DNA from: Verrucomicrobiia bacterium
Lineage (GTDB): Bacteria; Verrucomicrobiota; Verrucomicrobiia; Verrucomicrobiales; Akkermansiaceae
Direction of reading: 5' to 3'
NCBI GenBank assembly: GCA_030432565.1
Contig: JAUIGV010000009.1
Span: 62,001 to 126,000, forward strand
DNA: 64,000 nt
Positions 44,808-53,890 of this stretch are shown here, piece by piece. How positions within the stretch are numbered: the first letter of the stretch is position 1; each line of letters opens with the position of its first letter. A program made the position numbers and the translations under genes. The notes under the pieces are model-generated. The model was not told where the DNA came from. It made no database searches and saw only the letters and a list, made by a program, of their open reading frames with translations.

Positions 44808-44864
44808 GGTGTCCCCAAGTATTACCATAAAGATCCAATCTTTGAAATTGGCGATTATCCAATC

Positions 44865-46367
44865 CTAATTCCCTCCCTTGCCGGTAGGCAAAAACCGGTA
44901 GTAGGACTCCAGCATCAGGGTGGCGAGGCAGGTCCGGTAGTGGCGACCGTGGCCGCCGTCGCCAGCGAAGGAGGCTCCGACGGCATTGAGCTGGTTCCCG
45001 CCTCCGACGATTTTAAAGGAACCGTCCTTGTCCTGATTGGTCAGCACTTCATCGCGGAACACTTTGTTGTAGCGTTCCCACTCTTTGCCGCCGTTGTTAA
45101 TCATACACTGGACGGCGTAGTAGTGTCCGTAGAGATCAGCATCAGCGGTGTTCCAGCCAAACTTGATCTCCTGGTCCATGAACTTGACGGCCTTGCGGGC
45201 AACGCGGGTGGAGGGGGATTTCCAAATCTGGAAGCACAAGCCACCCACCGCTGCCAGTGTGGTTCCGTCCCCATGGATTCCGTTCGGGCTGGAGTAGCCA
45301 ATGGCTCCGCTGGAGGCCTGCATGCGTTCGATGTAGTCGAGGCCTTTCTTGTAACAACGGGTCATGTTGGCGAAATCGAGTCCGGTGAATTTACATGCTT
45401 TAAGTGCCTGGAGGTGCCAACCGACGATTGAAACATCGCCGCCGCGTGGGCTGTCCTCGCTGTAGCCGTAATCCCAACCGCCGCCTTTGTGCTGGCTGTT
45501 GATAAGAAATTGGCCTGAAGCCATGACGGCTTCCTCAAGTTGTAAAATGTTCTCGCCAAATCCGCGCACACAGAGGGTGTAGGCTTCAGCGAGGGCGTAT
45601 GTTGCAATGGCGTGTTCGTAGCACCAGTGATCGTCTTTAAAATCGGTGGCAAGTTTCCCGTTGTTCTTCATCGAGATGTCAACGAGGTAGGTGATGGCAG
45701 AGAGGACAGCCTCACCGAATTCCTCGGAGCCCGCAGTTTCGCAATGCCCAAGAAAGGTCAGAAGGGCAAGGCCGGTCATGCCAACTTGTTTTTGATTGGT
45801 CCATGAACCGTTCTTATTCTGGGTCCTCTTAAGCCAGCGGAGAGCATTCACAACGGCGTCTTCGCATTCCTTGCTGCCTCCGTTGTTGAGAAGTCGATCC
45901 ATGCGGTCGGCCAAAGAGCAGCGCTTTCGACTTTCGATGGGGATTCCAGGAATTCCGGTCCCGCTTTTGCCCTGGCCGGAATCAAATCCGCCTGCACCAA
46001 AACCATTGCCATCATCGATCCCAAAGTCGCTTTCAGTTGGGGGAACCTCGGGGACTTTAATCGCAATCGGTGAGGTGGTATTGACCGCAATTGCTGCCGT
46101 GGGCATGGATGAGGGAGACGCTGGTTTATTGAGCATGGCATTATTGACCTTCTTGATTCTGGGGTCCGGGTCGGGTTTGGAGGTCGCCGAGGAGTACGTG
46201 GCTTGCGGGATATTTTTAACACTGGTGGAGAGGGCGATAATCATTAGAATCACCCCGATCAGGGTCATCGCGAGAAGGGCGATGATGACGCTGGTGATGG
46301 TTGAATTACGTCGTTGGGCCGCGATGCGGGCCTGGGCTTCGGGCGAGAGTTGGGCATGGAGGCTCAT
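44865..46367 (-). CDS. Toroid paralog 6: membrane-anchored prenyltransferase/squalene-oxidase repeat protein
   Basis: 500 residues from the ATG at 46367, matching the MSLHAQLSPEAQAR start of paralogs 1 and 2; the frame is open far upstream but is not protein-like there. A membrane helix at about 24-46 is followed by a Pro/Ser and Gly/Asp-rich linker ('GIDDGNGFGAGGFDSGQGKS'), then the toroid: 'NKNGSWTNQKQVGMTGLALL', 'WCYEHAIATYALAEAYTLC', 'GGGWDYGYSEDSPRGGDVS', 'DADLYGHYYAVQCM', 'HYRTCLATLMLESYYRFLP'. Its toroid is closest to paralog 2. It is divergent from recF and first in a two-gene unit with paralog 5. Function unknown. Confidence 0.8.
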   Translation of the reverse strand: MSLHAQLSPEAQARIAAQRRNSTITSVIIALLAMTLIGVILMIIALSTSVKNIPQATYSSATSKPDPDPRIKKVNNAMLNKPASPSSMPTAAIAVNTTSPIAIKVPEVPPTESDFGIDDGNGFGAGGFDSGQGKSGTGIPGIPIESRKRCSLADRMDRLLNNGGSKECEDAVVNALRWLKRTQNKNGSWTNQKQVGMTGLALLTFLGHCETAGSEEFGEAVLSAITYLVDISMKNNGKLATDFKDDHWCYEHAIATYALAEAYTLCVRGFGENILQLEEAVMASGQFLINSQHKGGGWDYGYSEDSPRGGDVSIVGWHLQALKACKFTGLDFANMTRCYKKGLDYIERMQASSGAIGYSSPNGIHGDGTTLAAVGGLCFQIWKSPSTRVARKAVKFMDQEIKFGWNTADADLYGHYYAVQCMINNGGKEWERYNKVFRDEVLTNQDKDGSFKIVGGGNQLNAVGASFAGDGGHGRHYRTCLATLMLESYYRFLPTGKGGN

Positions 46368-46493
46368 AGGTGTTTCATGGTTTGGTTCGCCTGCTGGAAC
46401 GGGCCTTTGCCTTATAAAATTGGAATATAGTTTTTCTAATTTTCTGGCTGGGTTTCGCGTTGCTAAGCGCCGGTTTGCCCGCAATCTTGGGGC
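46368..46493. promoter_or_regulatory. Divergent promoter region between toroid paralog 6 and recF
   Basis: 126 bp holding both starts. An AT-rich core 'ttgccttataaaattggaatatagtttttc' lies at about 46409-46438 and could carry -10 elements on either strand. No exact promoter assigned. Confidence 0.35.
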
Positions 46494-47543
46494 GTGATTG
46501 ACAGCCTGCGCCTGATGAATTTTCGATGCTTTGAGCAGGCATCTCTCGAGCTTACGGGAGCGGGGAAAATCTTCGTCGGCGAAAATGCCCAGGGAAAAAC
46601 ATCCCTGCTCGAGGCGGTCTGTTTGCTTCTTCGTCTGCAATCACCGAGGGCCCGTCAAACCCGGCAGTTGATTCGTGAAGGGAGCGATGGCTTTGGGATT
46701 GCCGGAGACGCGTGGGGGCGAACCTTGCAAGTGCGTGGGGATCGAAAGGGACTGGCATTGCGGGTCGACGGAGAAAACGTGGTGGCTCGTCGAGATTACC
46801 TTTCGGAGAGCGGATTGGTGGTTTGGATGGGAAACGAGGATCTTGATCTCGTGCGCGGAGGCGGCGAGAGTCGTCGTCGCTTTTTGGATTTTATCGCGAC
46901 GCAAATTGATCCTGAGTACCGGCGTCACTGGAGTCGTTACCGAAAGGCACTGGCAGCGCGAAACAAGTATCTCAAATCCTACTCGGCGCGCGAAGGGGTG
47001 GTTGCCGCCTACACGCAGATGCTTATTGAGCATGGTTCGGAAATGATTCGCCTGCGACAGGAGCTATGCGAGCGACTCAGGCCGTGTGTCGAAGCGAATC
47101 AGAAGACGATCAGTGGTCGCGATGAAGAGCTGGGGATTACTTATCAGGATCGCTCCAAGGGTGATCTTGAAGCCGCTTTTAAGGAGGTGAAGGATTCCGA
47201 AACACGGAGGGGAGTGACCTTGGCCGGTCCCCACCGGGATGAAGTCAAACTTGAGATCGGGGGGAGAAAGGCCAAGGATTTTGGGAGCGAGGGCCAGCAG
47301 AGGACGGTGGCGCTGGCGTTGAAGTTGGGGCAGGGAGAAATTCTTCGGGAGTTGGGGAATCGGTCGCCGATTTACCTCATTGATGACGTCTTTGGTGAGC
47401 TCGATCCCAGCCGCCGAAATGCGCTCATGAATCTTTTGCCTGCAGATTCCCAGAAACTAATCACGACTACAAACTTGGATTGGTGGCAGCAGGGCGAGCT
47501 TGTCCCGGAGGTGGTAAAAGTGAGCGAAGGGCGGTTGCTCTAA
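46494..47543 (+). CDS. recF: DNA replication and repair protein RecF
   Basis: 349 residues from a GTG start at 46494. 'MIDSLRLMNFRCFEQASLEL' is the RecF/SMC-type N-terminus; Walker A GENAQGKT is at 29-36; 'VTLAGPHRDEVKLEIGGR' and 'FGSEGQQRTVALALKL' contain the signature region; Walker B is 'IYLIDDVFGELD'. RecF loads RecA at gaps with RecO and RecR. It is not next to dnaA or dnaN as in many bacteria. It is divergent from toroid paralog 6. Confidence 0.93.
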   Translation: MIDSLRLMNFRCFEQASLELTGAGKIFVGENAQGKTSLLEAVCLLLRLQSPRARQTRQLIREGSDGFGIAGDAWGRTLQVRGDRKGLALRVDGENVVARRDYLSESGLVVWMGNEDLDLVRGGGESRRRFLDFIATQIDPEYRRHWSRYRKALAARNKYLKSYSAREGVVAAYTQMLIEHGSEMIRLRQELCERLRPCVEANQKTISGRDEELGITYQDRSKGDLEAAFKEVKDSETRRGVTLAGPHRDEVKLEIGGRKAKDFGSEGQQRTVALALKLGQGEILRELGNRSPIYLIDDVFGELDPSRRNALMNLLPADSQKLITTTNLDWWQQGELVPEVVKVSEGRLL

Positions 47544-47791
47544 GGGAAGCGGGGTGGAAGGGGCGATGCTGGGAAAGGTGAAGGTGGCTCCGCCGAAGGG
47601 TCTGGATTTCCCGGGAAAATCGGGAGCTGATGAATTGGGCGTTTGCTTGTGATGAATTTTTTAGGGTGAAATGCCCGGGGGCGATCTTGGACCAACCGGG
47701 AAAGGGATTGCCAAAAAGGGACGTCAGGGGTAAGGCCGCAGGCCCTGATGGCTGTCGGACAAGTCCTGCGGCCATACAACTTCTCTGAACC

Positions 47792-49369
47792 ATGATTTTT
47801 GAACTGATTCGCAAGCGCAACGGCAATTGGAAAGATGACACCCTTTCGGGCCTGACGGTTGCTCTGGCTTTGGTTCCGGAAGCAATTGCCTTTTCCTTTA
47901 TTGCCGGGGTGAACCCACTGGTTGGACTTTGGGCTGCCGTTTTCATGGGGTTCATCACGGCGTCCTTTGGCGGGCGACCGGGCATGATTTCGGGGGCGAC
48001 GGGAGCGATCGCGGTTGTTGTCGGGAAATTGGTTCAGGCGGGAGATCAGGTGGGTGCCGAGCGAGGGGTCGATGATTTGGGGCTGCAGTATCTTTTTGCG
48101 GCGATCATGATTGCCGGGCTGATCCAGATCCTGTTTGGGGTTTTAAAACTCGGGCGTTTTATCCGGCTGGTCCCTCATCCGGTCATGATGGGATTTGTGA
48201 ATGGTCTCGCGATTGTGATTTTGCTGGCGCAGTTCGGATCTTTTCAAGATGCAAACAAAGAGTGGCTGCCGGAAAATGAGCTCGTTACGATGTCGATTCT
48301 TGCCGCGATCACGATGGCCGTGATTCATTTTCTTCCCAAATTGACCAGTGCCATTCCTTCAATTTTGGTGGCAATCGTAGCATTGGGATGTGCAAGCTAC
48401 TTTGGCTTGTTTGACACCAAGACCATTGAGGATGTCCTCAGGGGGCAAGGAGGAAACGGGCAGCTTAAAGGCAGCTTTCCGCCACTCGTTTGGCCGGGTG
48501 ATATCATTTGGGACAAAGCCACAATCTTGCTCATTTTTGGAACTGCATTTTCCGCTGCCATGGTTGGCATCGTGGAGTCTTTGATGACTTTGCAATTGAT
48601 CGATGATCTCACGGAGACCCGCGGTCAGGGGAACCGTGAATGTCTGGCCCAGGGGTCGGCGAACTTACTTTCGGGGCTTTTCGGTGGAATGGGAGGGTGC
48701 GCTATGATTGGTCAGAGTTTGATCAACATTAAATCAGGTGGTCGCGGGCGTTGGTCTGGAATTGTGGCAGCCCTGGCTCTTGCGATATTTATTATGTTTG
48801 GTGGACCGGTGATCATTCATATCCCGGTTGCGGCCTTGGTCGGGGTGATGTTTATGGTGGTCATCGGGACCTTCGAATGGGCGACTTTGAAAACCTGGGG
48901 GAAGGTTCCATTTCACGATATTTTCGTGATTGTAGCGGTGACCGTCATCACTGTTGTGACGGATAATCTCGCGTTGGCGGTCTTCGTGGGTGTGATTCTG
49001 TCCGCACTCGTCTTCGCCTGGGAGAGCGCGAAGCACGTTCGATTGCGTCGTGATGACAGTCAGGAAGGTGTTCGAATTTACAACCTTCAGGGGGTGCTCT
49101 ACTTTGGTTCGGTTCGGGAGTTTTCGGAACGCTTGGTTCCTTCCAATGATCCCGACGAAGTGATTATCGATTTTAAGGAAGCCCGGGTGGCCGACTTCTC
49201 GAGCCTGGAAGCGCTCAATGCTCTCACCGAACGATATAAGACTGCCGGGAAAAGGATTCGGCTCCGTCACCTAAGCCCTGCTTGTGCCAAGATGATAGAT
49301 AGCGCCAGTGCGTTGGTCTCTGTTGAGATGGCCGATGACGATCCTCACTACGAACCAGCGAATTTCTAA
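47792..49369 (+). CDS. SulP family anion transporter with STAS domain
   Basis: 525 residues. Membrane region about 15-410 with the SulP hallmarks 'LSGLTVALALVPEAIAFSFIAGVNPLVGLW', of which 'VALALVPEAIAFS' is most telling, and 'GMISGATGAIAVVVG'. A STAS domain follows ('VLYFGSVREFSERL', 'VIIDFKEARVADFSSLEAL'). The family exchanges sulfate, bicarbonate or other anions; the substrate is not predictable. Its stop lies 5 bp from the stop of the convergent operon. The 248 bp upstream (47544-47791) show no gene. Confidence 0.93.
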   Translation: MIFELIRKRNGNWKDDTLSGLTVALALVPEAIAFSFIAGVNPLVGLWAAVFMGFITASFGGRPGMISGATGAIAVVVGKLVQAGDQVGAERGVDDLGLQYLFAAIMIAGLIQILFGVLKLGRFIRLVPHPVMMGFVNGLAIVILLAQFGSFQDANKEWLPENELVTMSILAAITMAVIHFLPKLTSAIPSILVAIVALGCASYFGLFDTKTIEDVLRGQGGNGQLKGSFPPLVWPGDIIWDKATILLIFGTAFSAAMVGIVESLMTLQLIDDLTETRGQGNRECLAQGSANLLSGLFGGMGGCAMIGQSLINIKSGGRGRWSGIVAALALAIFIMFGGPVIIHIPVAALVGVMFMVVIGTFEWATLKTWGKVPFHDIFVIVAVTVITVVTDNLALAVFVGVILSALVFAWESAKHVRLRRDDSQEGVRIYNLQGVLYFGSVREFSERLVPSNDPDEVIIDFKEARVADFSSLEALNALTERYKTAGKRIRLRHLSPACAKMIDSASALVSVEMADDDPHYEPANF

Positions 49370-49374
49370 CCGGA

Positions 49375-50352
49375 TTACGTTTTGCTTTTTGTCTCTTCGG
49401 GCTCGGGCGTGGTATCGTTGACGAACTTTTTGATGAGCTCAAGCGACCTCGGAGCTTCGGTGGAATCAGGAGTGTGGTCGGCGAACTTTACTTCATCCGC
49501 AAGATGGGCAAAGGCCTCAAGTTGTTCCAGGTAGACGTTGGGGATTAACGGGTGGTTTTTGAGAATCCGAAGGAATTCAGCAGAGGTTTTGGAGCGCCCG
49601 CGGATTGAGAATCGTTCCGACGTGTACTGCTTCAGAATATCGGTGAGTTTGGAATAAAAGGCGACCGGTGAGCTTTGAGGATCGAGCTTTGAGAGGTTTC
49701 CAAGCGCCTTTTCCCAGGGCGGGGTCGTCTTGATGATACCGGTGCGCTTGAGCAGATAGATTACAAGCGGTATCGCGATCAGTGCTCCCAGTGCCCAGAT
49801 CCAAAGGTTGGATTTTTCATCTGGCGGATTGGCTCCCTCCGGCGAGATTTTCTCTGGTTCCTCCTCGGTAAGAAAGTCTTCCGGGACGCGAGGGTCTTCC
49901 GGAATCTCTTCCGGAGTGATGACACTCAGGGGAGGAAGGCTGAGGCTTACGGTGGTGGGCGAAACCCGCTTTGTTTTCTTAAGCGGAAATGATGCAGTGG
50001 CACCCTCGAGGTCCTTGGTGTTGGTTGCGACGAAAGGGACGCGGATGGTCCACTCCCGCGTTCCAAGCAGGTTGAGCTTTCCCTTGGTGAACTCCGCTTG
50101 ATCGAGGACCGGAACGAGTGACTCGGGATAAGACTGGGGAAAAGGCATGACTTCGCGATGCCATGGCGCTTCGATTTCCAGTTCGAGAATGGAGGCGTGG
50201 CCCAGGAGGATCTCGGTTTCCGTCCACGAACTCGAAGTCACCTCGGGTCGCTCGTTTTTTTGCCAGATTCGGAAGAAGAGATAGCCAAAGCCCACCCCTG
50301 CGAGGAAGATCACCAGGAGAATTATTTTTAGGACGGTGAGCAGGGGTTTCAT
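49375..50352 (-). CDS. Membrane protein of a MoxR/DUF58 operon (DUF4381/BatD-like)
   Basis: 325 residues from the ATG at 50352, four bases inside the end of the preceding gene (ATGA overlap); the frame is open further upstream inside that gene. It has an N-terminal helix (about 6-26), a beta-rich extracytoplasmic region, an acidic/Pro linker, a second helix (about 188-205, 'IWALGALIAIPLVIYLL') and a helical C-terminal domain ('LTDILKQYTSERFSIRG', 'TSAEFLRIL'). That tail is typical of the DUF4381 or BatD-like partners of aerotolerance-type operons. The assignment is moderately sure; function unknown. Confidence 0.7.
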   Translation of the reverse strand: MKPLLTVLKIILLVIFLAGVGFGYLFFRIWQKNERPEVTSSSWTETEILLGHASILELEIEAPWHREVMPFPQSYPESLVPVLDQAEFTKGKLNLLGTREWTIRVPFVATNTKDLEGATASFPLKKTKRVSPTTVSLSLPPLSVITPEEIPEDPRVPEDFLTEEEPEKISPEGANPPDEKSNLWIWALGALIAIPLVIYLLKRTGIIKTTPPWEKALGNLSKLDPQSSPVAFYSKLTDILKQYTSERFSIRGRSKTSAEFLRILKNHPLIPNVYLEQLEAFAHLADEVKFADHTPDSTEAPRSLELIKKFVNDTTPEPEETKSKT

Positions 50353-51215
50353 CGACGGGAGATGCGCCTTTGGAAGAGCGCGATGATAGCAGGAAGGTAG
50401 TCGGTGGCGGTGTCGAGCGGCACGTAATCGATACCGGCACGTCGACACGTTGATGCGGCACTCTCAGCCGCGGCGGTGGTGCGGGCTTCCAATGCGCGGG
50501 CGTCTTTCTTGGTGAGGCGGGTCACTTGGCCGGTTTCAAGATCACTAATCGAGAGGGCTGGAATATCAGGGAGCGATCGCTCGATGGGATCGGAAATGTG
50601 GATTAGGATCACTTCGTGCTTACGGGCCAGGGCGCGCAAAGGTTTATCGAAGGCCGGCGTGATGAGGTCGCTGAGAATGAAGACGATGGACTTCTTAAGA
50701 GTCGTCTTGAGGAGGTGTTCGATCCCGCCTGCGAGATCGGTGCGGGGAGATTCCGGCTCAAAGGCGAGGAGTTCGCGAATCATGCGAAGGACGTGGCGGT
50801 GTCCGCGTCCGGGATCGAGTTGAAGTTCTTCCTGATCGGAGTAGAGGAGCAGCCCGACCTTGTCCTTGTTCAAGGTCGCCGAAAACGCCAGAACGGCGGC
50901 GACTTCAGCGGTGTATTCCGCTTTGGTGGTCACGCCGGAGCCGAATTGACCGGAAGCGGAGCGATCGACGAGAAAAAAGACGTTTTGTTCACGTTCTTCG
51001 GTGAAGAGTTTAATGAATGGGGAGCCGAGTCGGGCCGAGACGTTCCAGTCGATGGCGCGCATTTCATCACCTTCCTGATATTCGCGGATTTCGGCAAACT
51101 CAATGCCACGCCCTTTGAAAGAAGCATGCCAGGCACCTGCGGTCATGTTCTTCACGATACGTCGGCTCCGGATTTCAATCCGGCGCACCTTTTCCATTAA
51201 CTCTGAAGCCAGCAT
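50349..51215 (-). CDS. DUF58 / von Willebrand A-like protein
   Basis: 288 residues. 'RIEIRSRRIV' and 'FKGRGIEFAEIREYQEGDEMRAIDWNVSAR' are the DUF58 core (the latter is split by the GD-x-R-x-IDW signature). A vWA fold follows with the metal-site start 'FFLVDRSASGQFG' (DxSxS form). No membrane helix, so cytoplasmic. It sits 6 bp after moxR and overlaps the next gene by 4 bp, so the trio is one operon. DUF58 proteins accompany MoxR ATPases and may help chaperone or maturate envelope complexes. Confidence 0.88.
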   Translation of the reverse strand: MLASELMEKVRRIEIRSRRIVKNMTAGAWHASFKGRGIEFAEIREYQEGDEMRAIDWNVSARLGSPFIKLFTEEREQNVFFLVDRSASGQFGSGVTTKAEYTAEVAAVLAFSATLNKDKVGLLLYSDQEELQLDPGRGHRHVLRMIRELLAFEPESPRTDLAGGIEHLLKTTLKKSIVFILSDLITPAFDKPLRALARKHEVILIHISDPIERSLPDIPALSISDLETGQVTRLTKKDARALEARTTAAAESAASTCRRAGIDYVPLDTATDYLPAIIALFQRRISRR

Positions 51216-51221
51216 GGAATG

Positions 51222-52235
51222 TTACGGAGTGCGAAGGGTGTCCAGAAGTTGATTGATGATGGTGTCAGCGCTCATGTCCTCTGCCTGGGCCTCGTAGCTC
51301 GGAATGATGCGGTGGCGCAGAATGTCGGCGGTGATGGATTTGACATCTTCCGGGAGCACATGGGCGCGCCCTTCGAGGAAGGCCATGCAGCGTGCACCCC
51401 GGACGAGCTGAATGGTGGCACGAGGCGAGGCTCCAGCGGTAATGAGAGGATCGAAAGCCGAGAGGTCAAGGCCAGCCTGACGTTCAGAGAGTTGGAGGCG
51501 GCCTTCGGCGCGGGTGGAGAAGACAATATCCAAAATATAGTCTTCGATTTTGGAATCCACATGAATCTCGTTGATGAGTCCGCGGGCGGAGGTAATGGAG
51601 TCCAGGCTGGTGACGACTGCTGCGCTAGGGACCATGACAGTGGAGGACATGCGGCGAAGCACCTCGCGTTCCTCGTCACGTTTTGGATACCCGACGATGA
51701 CCTTCATCATGAAGCGGTCCATTTGAGCCTCGGGGAGAGGGTAGGTGCCTTCCTGATCGAGCGGGTTTTGAGTCGCCATCACGAGAAAGGGATTTGGAAG
51801 GGCGCGGGTTTGTCCCCCAAGGGTGACCTGCTTCTCCTGCATGGCCTCAAGAAGGGCCGACTGAACCTTGGCGGGAGCGCGGTTGATTTCGTCGGCGAGA
51901 AGGAGGTTGGTAAAGACAGGACCCTCTTTCGCTTTGAATTCCTGGGTGCCCGGATTGTAAATGTGTGTTCCGATTACGTCGGCCGGCAGGAGGTCAGGTG
52001 TGAACTGGATTCGGCCGAATTGGGCATGAAGGGTTTGGGCCAGGGTATTCACTGCGAGGGTTTTGGCCAGTCCTGGTAGTCCTTCCACAAGAAGGTGATT
52101 CCCGGTGAGGAGGCAAATAAGCATGCGGTCGACGAGGTGGTCCTGGCCGATGAGCACCCGTCCGATCTCCTGACGGAGAGGTGTCACAAATGCGGAACGC
52201 TCTTGAATGGCGGCTGAAAATTCTTCTGGAGTCAT
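51222..52235 (-). CDS. MoxR family AAA+ ATPase
   Basis: 337 residues from the ATG at 52235; an upstream frame start at 52304 adds only weak sequence. 'LIGQDHLVDRMLICLLTGNHLLVEGLPGLAKT' contains Walker A GLPGLAKT, 'NLLLADEINRAPAKVQSALLEAMQE' contains Walker B, and 'ATQNPLDQEGTYPLPEAQMDRFMMK' is the MoxR sensor block. MoxR ATPases act as chaperones for vWA-containing partners, here the DUF58 protein directly downstream. It is the first gene of the operon. Confidence 0.93.
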   Translation of the reverse strand: MTPEEFSAAIQERSAFVTPLRQEIGRVLIGQDHLVDRMLICLLTGNHLLVEGLPGLAKTLAVNTLAQTLHAQFGRIQFTPDLLPADVIGTHIYNPGTQEFKAKEGPVFTNLLLADEINRAPAKVQSALLEAMQEKQVTLGGQTRALPNPFLVMATQNPLDQEGTYPLPEAQMDRFMMKVIVGYPKRDEEREVLRRMSSTVMVPSAAVVTSLDSITSARGLINEIHVDSKIEDYILDIVFSTRAEGRLQLSERQAGLDLSAFDPLITAGASPRATIQLVRGARCMAFLEGRAHVLPEDVKSITADILRHRIIPSYEAQAEDMSADTIINQLLDTLRTP

Positions 52236-52440
52236 AAAGGAATTCTGAAGGTCTGAATCTGTATGGGGGGACGTTAGCACTGTCCAAGGAAAGAGCGACT
52301 TCACTTTTGATCCTTCTTTGAGAATTTGGGATGAAGTGCAGGTTTCTGTGAAGGAAACGGTCTGAAGGGCCGATTCTTTTTAAGAAAGGTGGCTTTTTGA
52401 GACTTGGAGGAGTGTGAAATTATCCGCTAGAATCCCTGCC

Positions 52441-53709
52441 ATGAAATTAACGAGCGTAATCAGCACAATGATCGTGGGGCTCATCGGGTTGCCTTTGCAC
52501 GCACAATGGCCCGATTGGCGGGGGCCAAACGGAAACGGCGCGGTGGCCGAAGGGAAAATGCCCATGGAGTTCGCGGCGGATGGCAAGAGCGTGGTTTGGA
52601 AGACCGAACTTCCCGGAAGGGCCTGCTCCACACCGGTGGTTTCTAAGGGCCTGCTTTATTTGACTTCTCCGATAGACGGAAAGGACTCACTGATTGCCTA
52701 CGATCTGACTGGAAAGGAAAAATGGCGGCAGACTTATGGGGATCAGACCCCTGGACGAGGCCAGAGAGTTGGAAGTGGCGCGAATTCATCTCCGGTGACT
52801 GATGGTGAAACGGTAGTGGGGTATTTCAAGTCGGGCCGGGTGGTTGCCTGTTCGTCGGATGGCAGGAAGCTTTGGGAAAAGGATCTTCACGAACTCTACG
52901 GAGAAGACAAACTCTGGTGGGATCAGGGGACTTCTCCTTTGCTTTATGAGGACAGCGTCATCATCGTTGTGATGCAGACCGAAGGAAATTCCTACCTCGT
53001 TTCCTTTGATTTGAAGTCAGGAAAAGAGAACTGGAAGACCGATCGCAAGTTCGAGACAGCCAAGGAGTCGGGAGACAGCTACACCTCACCGCATCTGGTG
53101 AAAGTTGACGGGATTGATACCGTGGTAAGCTTTGGCGCGGATCACCTCACCGGCCACAATGCCAAGACCGGCGAGCAGATCTGGTTTTCGGGAGGAATTA
53201 ATCCCGAGGGGAAAGGAATGTGGCGGACGATTGCTTCTTCGGTGGTAACAGATGGAGTGGTGGTGGTGCCGCATGGGCGCGGCGAATACCTCATGGGAGT
53301 TAAGCTGGGAGGCAAAGGGGATGTGACCCAAAGTAATGTTCTCTGGAGAAAAAAGATCGATACCACTGATGCTGCGAGTCTGGTCGGGCACGACGGCCTC
53401 GTTTACCAGATTGTCGATCGTGGTAAGAGCCGCGGCCAGGTGACCTGCCTTGATGCCAAGACAGGCGGGAAGATTTGGGAAGGGAAGCTACCAAAGTCGG
53501 CGAGCACCTATTATGCATCTCCGATTTTGGTGGGAGACCAGCTTTGCATTCCTCGCGAGGACGGGGTGGTTTTCATGGCCAAGGTCAGCAAAAAGGGGCT
53601 GGGTGAAGTGAAGGAGAACAAGATGGGCGAGCCCTTGATCGCATCGCCAATCTTCGTGGACGGAAAGCTTGTTCTTCGCGGTGCCAAGCATCTGTGGGCG
53701 ATTCAATAA
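52441..53709 (+). CDS. Secreted PQQ-like beta-propeller protein (BamB-like fold)
   Basis: 422 residues from the ATG at 52441; a GTG at 52414 would add nine residues before the signal peptide. The signal peptide is about 1-22 (ending GLPLHAQ). The mature start 'WPDWRGPNGNG' is common in secreted PQQ-type propellers of Planctomycetota and Verrucomicrobiota. Tryptophan-docking repeats recur ('LTGKEKWRQTYGD', 'SGKENWKTDRK', 'TGEQIWFSGG', 'TGGKIWEGKL'). No quinone ligands can be assigned, so it may be structural or bind other partners. Convergent with dxs across 181 bp (53710-53890) that hold no gene. Confidence 0.85.
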   Translation: MKLTSVISTMIVGLIGLPLHAQWPDWRGPNGNGAVAEGKMPMEFAADGKSVVWKTELPGRACSTPVVSKGLLYLTSPIDGKDSLIAYDLTGKEKWRQTYGDQTPGRGQRVGSGANSSPVTDGETVVGYFKSGRVVACSSDGRKLWEKDLHELYGEDKLWWDQGTSPLLYEDSVIIVVMQTEGNSYLVSFDLKSGKENWKTDRKFETAKESGDSYTSPHLVKVDGIDTVVSFGADHLTGHNAKTGEQIWFSGGINPEGKGMWRTIASSVVTDGVVVVPHGRGEYLMGVKLGGKGDVTQSNVLWRKKIDTTDAASLVGHDGLVYQIVDRGKSRGQVTCLDAKTGGKIWEGKLPKSASTYYASPILVGDQLCIPREDGVVFMAKVSKKGLGEVKENKMGEPLIASPIFVDGKLVLRGAKHLWAIQ

Positions 53710-53890
53710 ATGTTTGGAGGCAGAGGTTCCGGTTTGCCCGGACCAGCGGCAGAGATGCTTTGAAAGGCTCTATTCCCGACTGCTTGTTCTCCCGGTTTTG
53801 AACTGCCCCGGAGTGCAATGAATCTGCCCCTTCGGTGTCCCTTCCGCTTTCGAAAGGGGGCTGCCAGAAGCCCGGTCCGAAAATCCGGGA

